Part shown: one piece after another, positions 40,518 to 52,400 of the stretch
Position numbering within the stretch: position 1 is the stretch's first letter
Layout: each line of letters opens with the position of its first letter
Source: Struthio camelus
Taxonomy: Eukaryota > Chordata > Aves > Struthioniformes > Struthionidae
Length of the DNA stretch: 64,000 bases
NCBI RefSeq assembly: GCF_040807025.1
Contig: NC_090943.1
Span: 138,884,264-138,948,263, forward strand
Direction of reading: 5' to 3'
Notes under the pieces: generated by a model
What the model saw: only the letters and a program-made list of their open reading frames with translations
Told to the model about the DNA's origin: nothing
The model's database searches: none
Made by a program: the position numbers and the translations under genes

Positions 40518-42089
40518 AGGATCACATAGAATCACACATAGAATGATTGAAGTTGGAAGGGACCTCTGGAGAGCAGCTAGTCCAACCCCCCCCTGCTCAG
40601 GCACGGTCTTCTAGAGCATATTGCCCAGGATCACATCCAGACGCGTTTTGAATATCTCCAGGGAAGGAGACTCCACTACCTCTCTGGGCAACCCCTTCCA
40701 GTGCTCTGTCTCCCTCACAGTGAAGTTGTTTTTCCTCATGTTCAGAAGGAACTTCCTGTGGTTCAGTTTCTGCCCCGTTGCCTCTTGTCCTGTTGCTGGG
40801 CACTACGGAGAAGAGATTGGCCCCATCCTCTCAACATCCCCTCTTCAGATACACATTGATGAGATCACCTCTCAGTCTTCTCTTCTCCAGGCTGAACAGG
40901 CCCAGCTCCCTCAGCCTTTCTTCACAGGAGAGATGCTCCAGTCCCCTCATCATCTTTGTCGCCCTCCGCTGGACTCTCTCCAGTAGCGCCAGGTGTCTCT
41001 TGCGGTGGGGAGCCCAGCACTGGACACAGGACTCCAGGTGAGGCCTCCCCAGGGCTGAGGAGAGGGGCAGGGTCACCTCCCTCCACCTGCTGGCAACACT
41101 CTGCCTCATGCACCCCAGCATACCATTGGCCTTCTTGGCCACAAGGCCACACTGCTGGCTCATGCTTCACTTGTTGTCCGCCAGCACTCCCAGGTCCTTC
41201 TCGGCAGAGCTGCTTTCCAACAGGTCAACCCCCAGCCTGTACTGCTGCAAGGGCTTATTCCTGCCTAGGTGCAGGACCCTGCACTTGCCTTTGTTGAACT
41301 TCATGAGGTTCCTCTCCGCCCAGCTCTCCAGCCTGTCCAGGTCCCTCGGAATGGCAGCACAGCCTTCTGGTGTGTCAGCCACTCCTCCCAGTTTAGTATC
41401 ATCAGAAAACTTGCTGAGGGTGCACTCATTGAACAAGACTGGACCCAGGACTGACCCCTGGGGGACACCACTAGCCACAGGCCTCCAACTTGACTCTGCG
41501 CCATTCACCACAACCCTCTGAGCTCGGCCATCCAGCCAATTCTCAATCCACCTCACTCTCCACTCATCTAGCCCACACTTCCTGAGCTTACCTAGGAGGA
41601 TGTGATGGGAGACAGTGTCAAAAGCCTTGCTGAAGTCCAGGAAGGCAACATCCACTGCTCTGCCCTCATCTACCCAGCCAGTCATTCCATCACAGAAGGC
41701 TATCAGATTGGTCAAGCATGATTTCCCTTTGGGGAATCCATGCTCACTACTCCGGATCACCACCTTGTCCTCCAGATGCTTAGTGATGACCTTCGGGAGG
41801 AGCTGTTCCATCACCGTTCCAGGGATGGAGGTGAGGCTGACAGGCCTATCAGCCTCTGGCTCCTCCTTCTTGCCCTTTTGGAAGACTGGCGTGACACTGG
41901 CTTTCTTCCAGTCCTCAGGCACCTCTCCTTTTCTCCAGGACCTTTCCAAGAGGATGGAGAGTGGCCTAGCGATAACATCCTCCAGCTCCCTCAGCACTCG
42001 TGAGTGCATCCCATCGGGGCCCATGGGTTTGTGGATGTCCAGTTTACACAAATGATATCTAATCTGATCCTCCTCGACTGAGGGAGAGA
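40518..42089 (-). mobile_element. CR1 LINE, 5'-truncated copy 2 (reverse transcriptase and 3' end)
   Basis: On the minus strand a 294-residue open frame (42051 to 41167) carries RT motif A ([20 protein letters not shown]), motif B ([14 protein letters not shown]) and motif C ([10 protein letters not shown]). Between B and C ten codons ([10 protein letters not shown] in copy 3) are missing without loss of frame, next to 41430. The frame ends at a TGA in the context AACAAGTGAAGC, the same stop as in copy 3. Copy 2 has four G residues at the site where copies 1, 3 and 5 have five, and so keeps the frame [17 protein letters not shown]. The 3' end at low coordinates has only a short octamer remnant. 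It lies in an intron of the relic, opposite strand. Confidence 0.94.
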
Positions 42090-43190
42090 TTTACTTTGAA
42101 AGTTACAATGTATACCAGAACTACTTTCTCTTTTTAACTGAAAAATGAAGGTTTATCAAACCTTTAATCATAAATTCAATTTGTTCAAATTAATTTAGTT
42201 TAAGATGAGAAGTGATTATTAGGGATGTTTAGTTTTATATCACCCTATTTTTATGAGCTTTTATTACAGACCAAGGTGACAAAACTTCTTGATTTTATCA
42301 AAAGATTTTTAAAATATTTTACTAGTTTATCAGGACATTAAAAAGTTGATTAAAATTCCTGCTGTGAAATCTTATTTTTCAGATCACCTCCTCCGCCCCT
42401 GCTTTCGTATCTATTGAAACATTCTCCAAATAACAGTTTTTCTTCCACTTTAAACTATTACAGGCCAAGACAGAAGAAGATACTCCAGCTAGAGAGGAAT
42501 GAGTATAACATCCTCCATCTAAAACAAATCTTTTTTCAAAAATGGACTACAGCATCACTCTGAGTATAGGTCTGACCAGTTTTCTGACTTTCTAGTCCAT
42601 AATCAACCGTTAGAATATAAAGAAATTTCTATTAAGCCAATGAAATTTTTCTACAACCTGTTGATGGTAGTATATGATATGACCCTAATCCATAGCTTTC
42701 ATGGGCTGATGCAAATTGCATGATGATGGTTAATGAAGTCAACAACAGACCATGTTGGTGAAAATTATATACTAGTGTAGGTGTGGAAATGATTTTAAAT
42801 AGTTTCCATTCTGCTCTTACTAATTTCTTTCATCCAAATTTCAGGCTGGGTTGCTAGCATTCTCCAACAATTCTTGCAATAAAACTTGTGTCATTTATGT
42901 GAACAACAGGAATATTCTTTACATGTAAAGTCAATAATTTGTTAGCCTGAGTTTTAACAGTCTAATCAAAGGATTATTCTTAATCCAGTTAAAATGATAG
43001 TAAGACTCATAGTCCAAATTATTACGTTATTTAGCTCCATAATAAAACAGTTTTTAGATTAGATACTTATTTTCCTCAATTCTTTTGTTATGTTTCAAGG
43101 TCACATTGACCACACTCACCCTCAAAAATATTTATGTTTAGATTTTATTAGCTACTGTATTCTTAGCTTTTTCCCCCTGTTTCTCCACAG
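42090..43190. other. Intronic DNA between CR1 copy 2 and Ig1
   Basis: AT-rich, no exon or repeat recognised. With 38703-40517 and CR1 copy 2 it forms the intron between LRR cap and Ig1. Confidence 0.55.
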
Positions 43191-43305
43191 AAACCTCATA
43201 TTATCTCAAAACCTAGAGTTGTGCATGTAACCCTAGGGAACACCATTTATTTCACTTGCAAACAGAAGGAAATCTTACACCCAAGATAATTTGGATATAT
43301 AACGA
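43191..43305 (+). pseudogene. PXDNL: Peroxidasin-like Ig1, first exon, frameshifted
   Basis: A strong acceptor (ccccctgtttctccacag) precedes a frame reading PHIISKPRVVHVTLGNTIYF, then TC. This matches the family Ig1 start PRIT.EP...DVT.GNTVYFTC, including the first disulfide cysteine at 43257-43259. Between that cysteine and the core tryptophan (TGG at 43292) are 32 bases instead of 33, a one-base loss. In the shifted frame the end reads EGNLTPKIIWIYN. The donor is GTAATC at 43306 in phase 2, which joins correctly to the next exon at 46425. I-set fold and family are clear. Confidence 0.88.
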
Positions 43306-46300
43306 GTAATCTGTAACCAAGTGATTCATGTAAATGTTGTATATTTTCAAATAGCACTTTGATTTTGGTAAGTCTATGGCTACAATAGTTTACATGCCTG
43401 TTTATTTGCGTGTGCATGGCATTTTTTCTGATTTAGCTAATTCTTTAAGCTAAGAGAACACATCCAAAACTATTTAGTATTGAAATTTATGGATAAAGCA
43501 TGATGATGAAATATATTTTCTTCACAGTCTTCAACTTTAGCTATTTAAAAAAATAATGCATATTACAGGATGTAGTAAGAGTATTCAGTCTCATCAAAAT
43601 GCTCTACTTGCATAGGGAAATTCTGAAAAGGTCTTTGTGAAAATTGAGGATATAAATAGTTTGTCAAAGATTATACTGGTTATGATAATTTATTCCTGAA
43701 ACTAGCCCATATTTCCAAGGTGCAATTGCTAAACCAGCATATCTCTATGAAGATTGTTTTCACTATTGAGTTTAATGATACCAGCTGACAATAATACATA
43801 CTTTTAAGTGCTCTAAAAGCACCAAAATAAAAGTTACATAACAGTAAGTGATGACCGTATATTTATTTGTTGTATTTTTAAAAAATGTATGGGATTAAAA
43901 AAAAGGGAAGCAATGAACAGACAGAAAAGAAATCCATCTAATTGAAGATTACGACAGAAATTTCACTTTAAGTGCATCAACTTTGACCCAGAAAATTATT
44001 CTTTCACTAGTAATCATCAATATATGAAATTAATACAAAGATCTTCTAAAAAAAAGTGATGTTATTGAGCATGAGGATATGTCAATAAGCAGCAGCTGTC
44101 AGAGGCCAAAATAACACAGATCAAGAGGCAAGATTCAGAGGAGACTTGTAAACCATATTTTTGTCCTTGAAGTTCAATATTCAAGATACATTAGATGACA
44201 CACACAGTTTATTTGCATATTTCTTGGAGAGTGGGAGCTTTTTGTTCTCTCTCTGTTCCCATAATAGGACATGCGTAGGGGCAAAGGATTGTGTTGGGAC
44301 AGGCATAGACATACAGCTTTTCTGATAACCTACAAATCTCCAGAGCAAACAAAGTATTTCTTCCTTTAGCTCCAAGTTGCTCCTTATTTCTGAATGCAGA
44401 GGAGGTAACAAAGGTATTTTTGTCCATTACTTCCATTAAGAAGAAGCCTACACCCTGATACTTGTGAGAATAGTTTCTACACATCCTGTGTCTTTACAAG
44501 TGATATGGAAAATGCTTTATTCTTTGCTTTGCTTTTAAGGTGCTTATGCAGTCCAGCTACAGTGCTACAAATATTATAGTATTCATATAGTTTTGAGTTC
44601 ATACTTTTCATGGTGAACTTGTATTTGTGTCGCTAGTGAGTAAAAAGCCATCTCCTGGGAGCATGCAGCACCCATGCATTCCCAACACCAACAGAATGAG
44701 TTGACTGGTAACACCAACACTATAAAAATAGCATAAACATTTCAGCCTCTTTGAAGAACACCAACTACTTACCCTGTAAGAGAGAATAAAGAAACTGTGT
44801 TTTTCCTTTCAGGCCATACATTCAATGTTATTCTCGAGGATATTTATTATTAATCTGTCCAAAATATCTAAAGCTATTTGATTAACAGGCATTTCCCATT
44901 TCAGATTATCTTTTAAAATATATGGATACAGTAAACAAGATTATTAAAAATAACTAATGAAAATGGCTTGTTATGATTAAATATTCATCTTTTATACTCA
45001 AGGAAAAGAAGAATATGTCTGCAATGCAAAATGCGTAAGATAAGTATTGTACGTATTTCTGGGATTTAAATTCTTATCAAGTATCCTTTTAAATATATAG
45101 TTATAGTAATGATATTGTTGACAGATGTATGGCTATTACTTCATAAACATATATTTTTGAAACATAATTCAACTAGAAAGCTTTATGGGAGGAAAAATGC
45201 TTTCCACTGAAAAAATGCAGCATGTTCAATGTGGCTCATTTAGGGAATTTACACTACTATATCACAATTAGACCATATTTCCCAACTGAGATACCATTTC
45301 TGAAAAAGCTATTAACTAATGATTAGGTATCTTGTACTGCCCTTTTGCAAAGTGGCAGAGCAAGTCTAAAACAAGAATTGTTAAAAACCTGTTGAAACCT
45401 TAATGCAGCTACAGGCATATTCTAATTTAGCTTCATAGAAATTATTCCTTATTTGGAACATTTGTAAATATTTTTTTTTTTGGCTTTTTTGTTTTCCAGT
45501 AATGGTCACGCTGACTCAGTCAACAAAGAAACAAAAATATTTATTTTCGGCAGAACAAACATAAACAAAACTCTTAACAAGTTAAACAAATCTTGTCTAT
45601 CATCTCAAACCAAGTGTAGTGAGCACAAAATAATGAATAGGGTAATTTTATAAACAATAAGATGCAGTCATATGCTAGACCTGGGGATTTTTAGTGACAG
45701 CTGTGAGTAGATGATATCATACAGGTGTGCCACAATGCCACCCATAAGTCATTATCCCTTTTTTTGTTGGGGATTTAAGGTACTCTAGAGTTCTTATTCT
45801 AGCTGATATCACGAGGGGCAGTAATACCCCAGTTCCATATCTGTCACTTTAAAAGAGCAAAAGTGACTATTGTGGAATTAAGCCTGATGCAGGCTCACCA
45901 GAAGGCTGTAGTTCTTGTGAATCCTATTACTGTTGAAGCTGAGGAAATTGATCCTTGTCATGAACATTAAATATATATTAGAAAAAATCAAAATAGAGCA
46001 AGAAAATAAATATGTTTCTTCATTGACTTCACTGGGAGATGGTGAGAAATATAAGGTTATGTAATCAGTGGGTCCAAGCATCTATTTAACCCTGAAAATC
46101 CCCTCTCTCACAGTGACTGGCAATGGGTGCCTTGGGAATGGTATGAGTACAGGCAATATACAGTGTGCACTGTTTCAGAGGACTGTGAGGACTTACTGAG
46201 TGCTCCACTTAAGTGTATTCATCTTCTCTTTACGGATAATCAAGTTTCTAAGCCAAATGCAAAGTTATTCCAGTTAAATGATGCACAAGTGACCTGAGAA

Positions 46301-46424
46301 TTTGGAGTACATGCATTTGATCAAGGTTGATGCTATCTGTATTTTGTCTCAATGAAAAAATGATTTTTGCAATGAGAAGCTACACGAGCAGTTATGAAGA
46401 AAAATGAGATTTTTTTTCTCCCAG

Positions 46425-46593
46425 ACATTTGTTGGATATGAAAGAAGACAGAAGGCTGAATTTGCCTGAGGATGGGAGCCTGATGTCTCAGAACTCGAAA
46501 AGAATCTCAGCAGGGTGTAAATCAGTTAATGGCCAGGGCATAGGGCAGAAGACAGGACTCACAGGGCTCTCTTCAACTACTTTGGCATGCCGA
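46425..46593 (+). pseudogene. PXDNL: Peroxidasin-like Ig1, second exon, frameshifted with stop
   Basis: After the acceptor tttttttctcccag the phase-2 frame reads HLLDMKEDRRLNLPEDGSLM, then SQN, against the family's HSLDLEDDTRLNV.DDGTLMI.N. A shift follows; the next frame reads QGVNQLMARA, against QGVYQCMARN, so the second disulfide cysteine is L. A TAG stop comes straight after. A further shift gives NYFGMP at the end, where PXDN has RYFGSP. The exon ends with one base before GTAAAT (46594), a phase-1 junction that agrees with the next exon. Confidence 0.86.
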
Positions 46594-47022
46594 GTAAATT
46601 CTCTCTACTTTTTTGTGTTAGTCTTCATTGTGAAAGCAGAATTTTCAGTGGTCTAGATATGTAATATGAAGTCATCAGATTTTATTTTGAGAGCAAAAAA
46701 CATCTATTTGAAACTTTATCTTTGATGTCAGTTTAAGCTATTCATTTTTTCTTACTCATTCGTACCCTGAGGTCATGGCCCAAACTTATTTGGCTTTACT
46801 AAAATATGCAGTTATGAGATGAGTACCCTTGAAAGAGCCTGAAAATTAAGGAATCAGAGTGTGAGAAAGGGAGTGTAATAAAATGTGTTTTGCAAGCAGT
46901 AGCAGAGAGAAATTAAACCATCTCAGCCAAGGGTGCGCCAAGAACTTAAAGGGATGACCATGTAGCTTACAAAGGTAACAAGCAAAGCCCTCTTCCACTT
47001 TGTTCTCCTTCTTTTTCCTTAG

Positions 47023-47313
47023 CCAAATCCATTTTCATTATTCAGCCTCAGAAAACAGAAATCTTAATTGGCAGCAGTGATACCCTAGAAAGTATGGCTG
47101 CAGCCCAGTCCCCAACCTCCCTCCTCCCCACCCCCAGCCGCAGACACTGTGGATAAGAGGAAATGGAGAGTCATGAGGTGCATCTAGGTTCATTGTCACT
47201 TCTTCTGGAGGAGGTTTTATTCAAAATGCCATGCTGCAGGACCACAGTCAGTTTACGTGCCATGTTGCATGATGAGGACTCTTTCCAACCATCAGCAAAT
47301 ACTATTGTAAAAG
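47023..47313 (+). pseudogene. PXDNL: Peroxidasin-like Ig2, single exon, stop and frameshifts
   Basis: A strong acceptor (ctccttctttttccttag) and a perfect donor (GTAAGTATAC at 47314) frame 291 bases, phase 1 at both ends. The frame starts AKSIFIIQPQKTEILIG and continues DTLESMA, against AKPSFVIQPQDTEVLIG..TTLECMA, so the first cysteine is S. A TAA stop lies at 47154-47156. In another frame DHSQFTCH appears, matching the family DHGRFTCH, and then two TGA codons in that frame. The original frame ends ANTIVK on the donor, matching ANIIVQ. The match is closer to PXDNL than PXDN. Confidence 0.87.
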
Positions 47314-48462
47314 GTAAGTATACTCTGAGTACACTGTCAAGATTTTAGTGATTCAAAATCAAAACAAATCTCTCATACTGCATTTGTTAAAATGTTTTTT
47401 TTTCAGCTGCATAATGAAACACATGAATTTTTCTGCATTGTTCTGAAATTCCTTCCCTATAGCAATATATCTAAAGATCAAGCTCTGCCTGAGGTAATAC
47501 TTGAAAATACATGAAAAATAAAAAGCAGAATTTAATAGTTAGAAATAAATGCATTATAACTATACATTAAAATGTTCTACCCTTCTATACTTCACTGATA
47601 ATGATGTTCTAAATACATTCCTGGTGTGCAAAAGCTTATTATATCAGTGAGGCATTGCTTTTAAATAAATGCAGTTTCCTAACAGATTTTGTTGCTAAGC
47701 AAAGCCAAGTGAAACTAAGGCAGCACAAATATAGTTCAACCAAGCGAGAAAAAACACCAGAGAGTATTCCTCGATGTGGTCCATTATGAGACCCAAGTAG
47801 GTAAAACAGGATGGTAGGAGAACCATATGTTTCGGGGTCTATCTCAAACTGCCACTTCTCTCACTGCCACTGCTCTCTTTCACTCCGTTTCAGCCATTAA
47901 TTTATATGTGTCTCTGCCAAAATAGGAAGAGATCCCTGATTCTTATTCTTTTTCTTTTCTATCCTGCAGCCTGACAAAGCAACTTTGGCTACCACTTGCC
48001 ATTGGGTGATACCTCTCCCTAACTGGTGTTAGGAGCTGAACTAGCCTTTGCTGCTTAGTAAAGGAAAATTTGGGGTTGTGCTAGATGGTGCAAAAGTGAA
48101 TCTCCCCCGGCTTAAGATTGTCCCTTGTCAGGTAACAATATGCTTGATTTGGCGCAAGGATCCCCGTATATCTCCTTTATCCATTAATGCTTCTGTGGAG
48201 AGCAAATTCACTCCCTATTTCTTATGACTTATCTATTGATTATCACGTCTTAAGTCTTGCCTCTTTTACAAATAGCATTCTCTTCAAAATAGTCTTGTCA
48301 CGTAAGTCCCTCCTTCCTGAGTGGATTGCATCTAGAGTTAATACTCAGCTGATGGTAAGCACATTTATTTACACAATTCAAATTGACCGTTTTCTGGAAA
48401 ACATACAGGTAAAAATTGCATCGTCTGTAAGTATAAAAGAGTTGCATAACTTTTTCACCTCA

Positions 48463-48492
48463 TCTTCACTTCACTTCACTTACTTCACTTCA
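48463..48492. repeat. (CTTCA) short tandem repeat
   Basis: About six CTTCA or ACTTC units with small breaks, in the intron after Ig2. Confidence 0.85.
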
Positions 48493-49239
48493 AAAGCGAT
48501 TCAGTATTCGAACATGCAAGCAAGAACAGTGAATGTCCCCTTATTACCACAAGTAATACAAGTGCCAATGGGGGAATTATTATGGCAGTCAGTTGTGTAT
48601 AGTGAGGCAGTCATTTGGTGAGAGTTGGAAGCAGGTTGGGTTGGAGGGGTAGGAGAGTGATATGTGCTCCAAGGTGAAAGGGAATAAACTCAAACACAAA
48701 GAGTTCTAGTACAGAAATATTTGGGGTTTCCATACGCCTTTCGCCACCAGCAGAAGCCTGTTGAGCGTTAGCTGCAATCCTACCCTTTGCATTTCTTTTA
48801 GAAACATAGCATTTCCTAGCAGCTACATGCATTAACTTATATTTAATAAATAAATACAGCTGCATCAGAGATAACTTTTTCCCTTTAAGTACAGAGGATT
48901 AGGGAAATTGTATTTTTAAATCCTCTGTCAATGAGCACCACAGGGAAAATCTGTTCAGTTCATTTAATTTAAACATCAGGATCGAAGCAGTTTATTGCTT
49001 TATTAATGGCACATAATTAACTGACAATTAATGAACTATATATTTAAATCCATATCAGCATAGATAAACAACAATACTAGACACTTGCAAAACGTTAATA
49101 AATACCCACAAGTTTCTAAGCATCCTTTTATAATTAATCCCAAGAAGTTTTAATCCCAGCCATCTATGCACCCACTCCCCATCCACCACCAGCAATGTGG
49201 GTGACAACTGCACCCCCTTTCTGGGATTGTGGGTCTCCC

Positions 49240-49400
49240 TGTTTACACACCTGCCCTGCTGGAGACGGGGTTGCTCCCACTTTTTCGTGCAATCTGCTGG
49301 TGAGAGCGCCAGCGAGGGCGCAGCCCGCGAGTCCGCATAGTGAGGTGTGGGTCCTCGCGAGCTGCGCCGTTATCCAACCGTTCTGCAGAAGCTGGAATGG
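49240..49400. other. Small GC- and CpG-rich island of unknown origin
   Basis: In AT-rich surroundings this stretch has a dense set of CpG dinucleotides (GAGCGCCAGCGAGGGCGCAG and GTCCTCGCGAGCTGCGCCG). A CAG followed by 12 bases and GTGAGC at its end looks like a tiny splice-flanked unit but encodes nothing recognisable. It could be part of a solo LTR or another recent insertion, or an unmethylated regulatory island. It lies in the intron between Ig2 and Ig3 of the relic, and I could not align it to any peroxidasin exon. Confidence 0.5.
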
Positions 49401-52400
49401 GTGAGCACCTCTGCAAATCAGAAGTTGGTAAATGAACTTTTACTTGTTAGGTTATCTGAGTACTATTTTTTCACTGTTGTCTTTTCATTAATTACCTTAA
49501 CTTTTCTAATGCATGAAATGCTAACTTTTATTATCGTATTGATAACATATAAAGTGAAACCCATAAGATGACATGAGCTTCTAGAATTGACCTGAAACCA
49601 ACTAGAAGACGCAGAGGGCAAACAGGATTGTATACCTTAGAGTTTTGTATCTTTTGAAACAAGAACAAGAATATTTTGGGGCCTTTAAGAATGTGTTTAT
49701 GAACTTTTGTTTTGTATTTTCATTAGCCACCTCGGCATAAAAAGCAGAAATATGCTGATGGTAGAACTAGCAATGTGTGATCAATGTGAGCTGGATCGGA
49801 AGAGTGTACAGGACAGCCTTCTGCAGTGCAGATGGGATGAAATACAGCATCATGCAATCATACTTAAATTCTTTCAGTGGGAGTGTTCAGGACAAGTAGC
49901 AAGGTGCCCTGCTTGGACCATGCACCTTTCTTCTCAGTAAAGCTAATTAGTTTTCATGGGCACTACCTGAATTTAGAGGTGCTACTTCCAGTATATTTGC
50001 TAGTGTTTTCAGAGAAACCCACATATTGTTTTCTACTCCACTGCGATATGTAAATGTAGTTTTAGAGATTAATAGAGAGAACTGCAATGGAAACTTATCT
50101 TTTGGGAATGACCAACAAGAAACAACTGTACATTTTGGAAGAGCATGAATTGATACCATGCTGCTGCTAGGAACAAAACAAATTTAGTGTTAAGAAGGAT
50201 CACAGAAGGGATTTCTACTTGAGACTTAGAAACCTGAAAAGTCATTTTACCTGGTAAGACCTTCTTTGTTGCACTACGTACAGATTTGGTCAGCCTTTTT
50301 CGAGACTGATTCATAAAAATTAAGCTAACATCTCATTTTGAATTTCATTGCAAAATGAAAGAACAGCAAAAATAGGATGGGGAAGGAGAAAGAAAAGAGA
50401 TAAATAATCCAGGATGGAAAGGTAAAATTTGACCTAAATATCAGTGCTGGCACAAGTAGTAGTGATTATACACTGGCTTCCCAACCATAGAACAATCAGT
50501 TTCCAAAACGACTCCAATTTTTTCTGTATGCAGATTTTCTATAAAATCAGTGCTGGTGTGGGGGAATATTATTAAATATTATTACTTAATATTCCTTTGG
50601 AAGAGCAGCAGGAAAACACAATTAAAAAGCCTGTGCAGAGAGAATTTTCCTGTATAAAAGCAACAAAAATTGATTAATAAAAAATATAACTTAACTACTT
50701 CTCCCTGATTTTCTGTTTAGATTTAGAATATCACAAAGAAAAGGGTAATAGTAATAAAATATTATTAAAGATTTGAAAGAGAAGAATTAAAAAAAAAACC
50801 CAAAGAATGTTTAATCTTCTTTTTCTATTTTTGCATTATATACTAATGAACTATTTAACACTGCATAAATTGTAGCCTAGATTATGATTTGAAGGTGTTA
50901 TAGGATAGAAATTCTTTTTTTATTATTTTTTACTTTTTATGTAGCAATGTGTAGTTTTTAATTTCTTATTAGTTCTATCATTAATCAGCTAATTGGTGTG
51001 CAAAAAGAAGCTTTTATTTCCTATTACAACAAACTGTATTTTTTTAAAGATGTTGTACTTTTTTGTCTTTTTAGCAGATGCTTCTTCTCTGTGTCCTGAT
51101 TCTGTGGCAACTTTCTATTTTTCTGCAGTAACTGAAGTAAATAACAAAAAATCCCCTCTGTATATTGGCTTAGTCAAGTGAAGAATAAAAATGCAAAAGG
51201 TTTCCCTCTGAAATATCCAAAACAGAATCCGAAGCAGATACGCTATTTTATATAACCTAGAACAACTAACATGGTAAATCAGAATTCATCCCACTGCATA
51301 TTTTTACAAAGAATGGCCAGGAGGATATTGTCTTGACTTATTTTAACTAAACTACACACCTCTACTTATGTGATAAACATTAGCATTATATTTTCAGAGT
51401 CAGAAGTTTACTTGTGGCATTTTAAACAAATAAGGGCGTGAAAAAGGGAAGTTATCACGAGGCTATAAATACTAAACTCTCTCTACTGTAAAGGTCATTT
51501 CAATTTATAGCATTCTCCTAGTTAAAGCATGGTTTCCCAAGAACACTAGCTAGCTAGTAACAAGAAAGAGATGTCAATAATAAATTAGCTTGTGTTTTAG
51601 TCTTTGCTTTTCCTTTTCAATAGTGAGTATTAGATTTTCCATATATGTTATACAGTTCTAATTAATTCTCTAGAACCTCTACTGCCATAACATCCACTGA
51701 AAGGACTGTTGCTTAGGACGTTAGAGAAAAATCTTATTACTGATGATGAGGTATTGCCGTTACTGAAGTGCTCTGGCACAACATTAGTATGTTTTGTTTG
51801 CAATACAATAATTAATCATAAATCATTTTAAGGGTTGGCTCTTGTAGGGGAAGAATAGTCACTCAAATAGTGATTAGTCTCCAGCAAGTTAAGTCTTTAA
51901 AGGCTATCTGAATGTTGCTGTATTGAACGCTCCCTTTTTGTTCATAGACATATGAAATAGGTGTCATTAAAATACATAAATTCAATCTCTGCAGCCATTA
52001 ACTTGAAAAGATTTTATAGTAGTTATTAAATCTGATTATTAAATGATAGCTATTGCATATGGGCAGAGAAAACAAATGTGAAAATTAAGTGAGCAGGTAC
52101 ATTGTTACCTTAGGCCTAAAGTGCTGTACAAGATTTAAGTTGTTACTGTTTCTGAAACCAAATACCAGAAAATCCAAATGAATGGTTAGAAGGATTCCCT
52201 ATTTAAAGGGTTTCCATGGGTGTCAAGATGAAATATGCAGTTTAGGAATAATTGTTATGCTGAACTTCAAAGATCATCAGAAGAGAACAAGAGAGACACA
52301 ATATAATAAAAAAAAATCAAAATAGTGTATTTTGGAATCACATTCAGTGAAGTATTTTATATATACAGGTATATTTAGCAGATAAGAACTGAGATATAAT

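Noticed and set aside
41108..42055. Antisense frames of 87-146 codons over CR1 copies (also at 57387-58682, 58839-59709, 62818-63189)
   Set aside because: They mirror the CR1 ORF on the opposite strand and have no independent coding support.
48050..48180. VVLDGAKVNL...WRKD as a further Ig exon
   Set aside because: Ig2 is complete in the exon at 47023 and Ig3 follows at 54144, so no exon is expected; no acceptor fits and the spacing from strand to tryptophan is wrong.
51060..51130. MLLLCVLILWQLSIF after a good acceptor as a signal-peptide exon
   Set aside because: It lies in the middle of the relic's Ig region, the frame ends at once and no following exon continues it.
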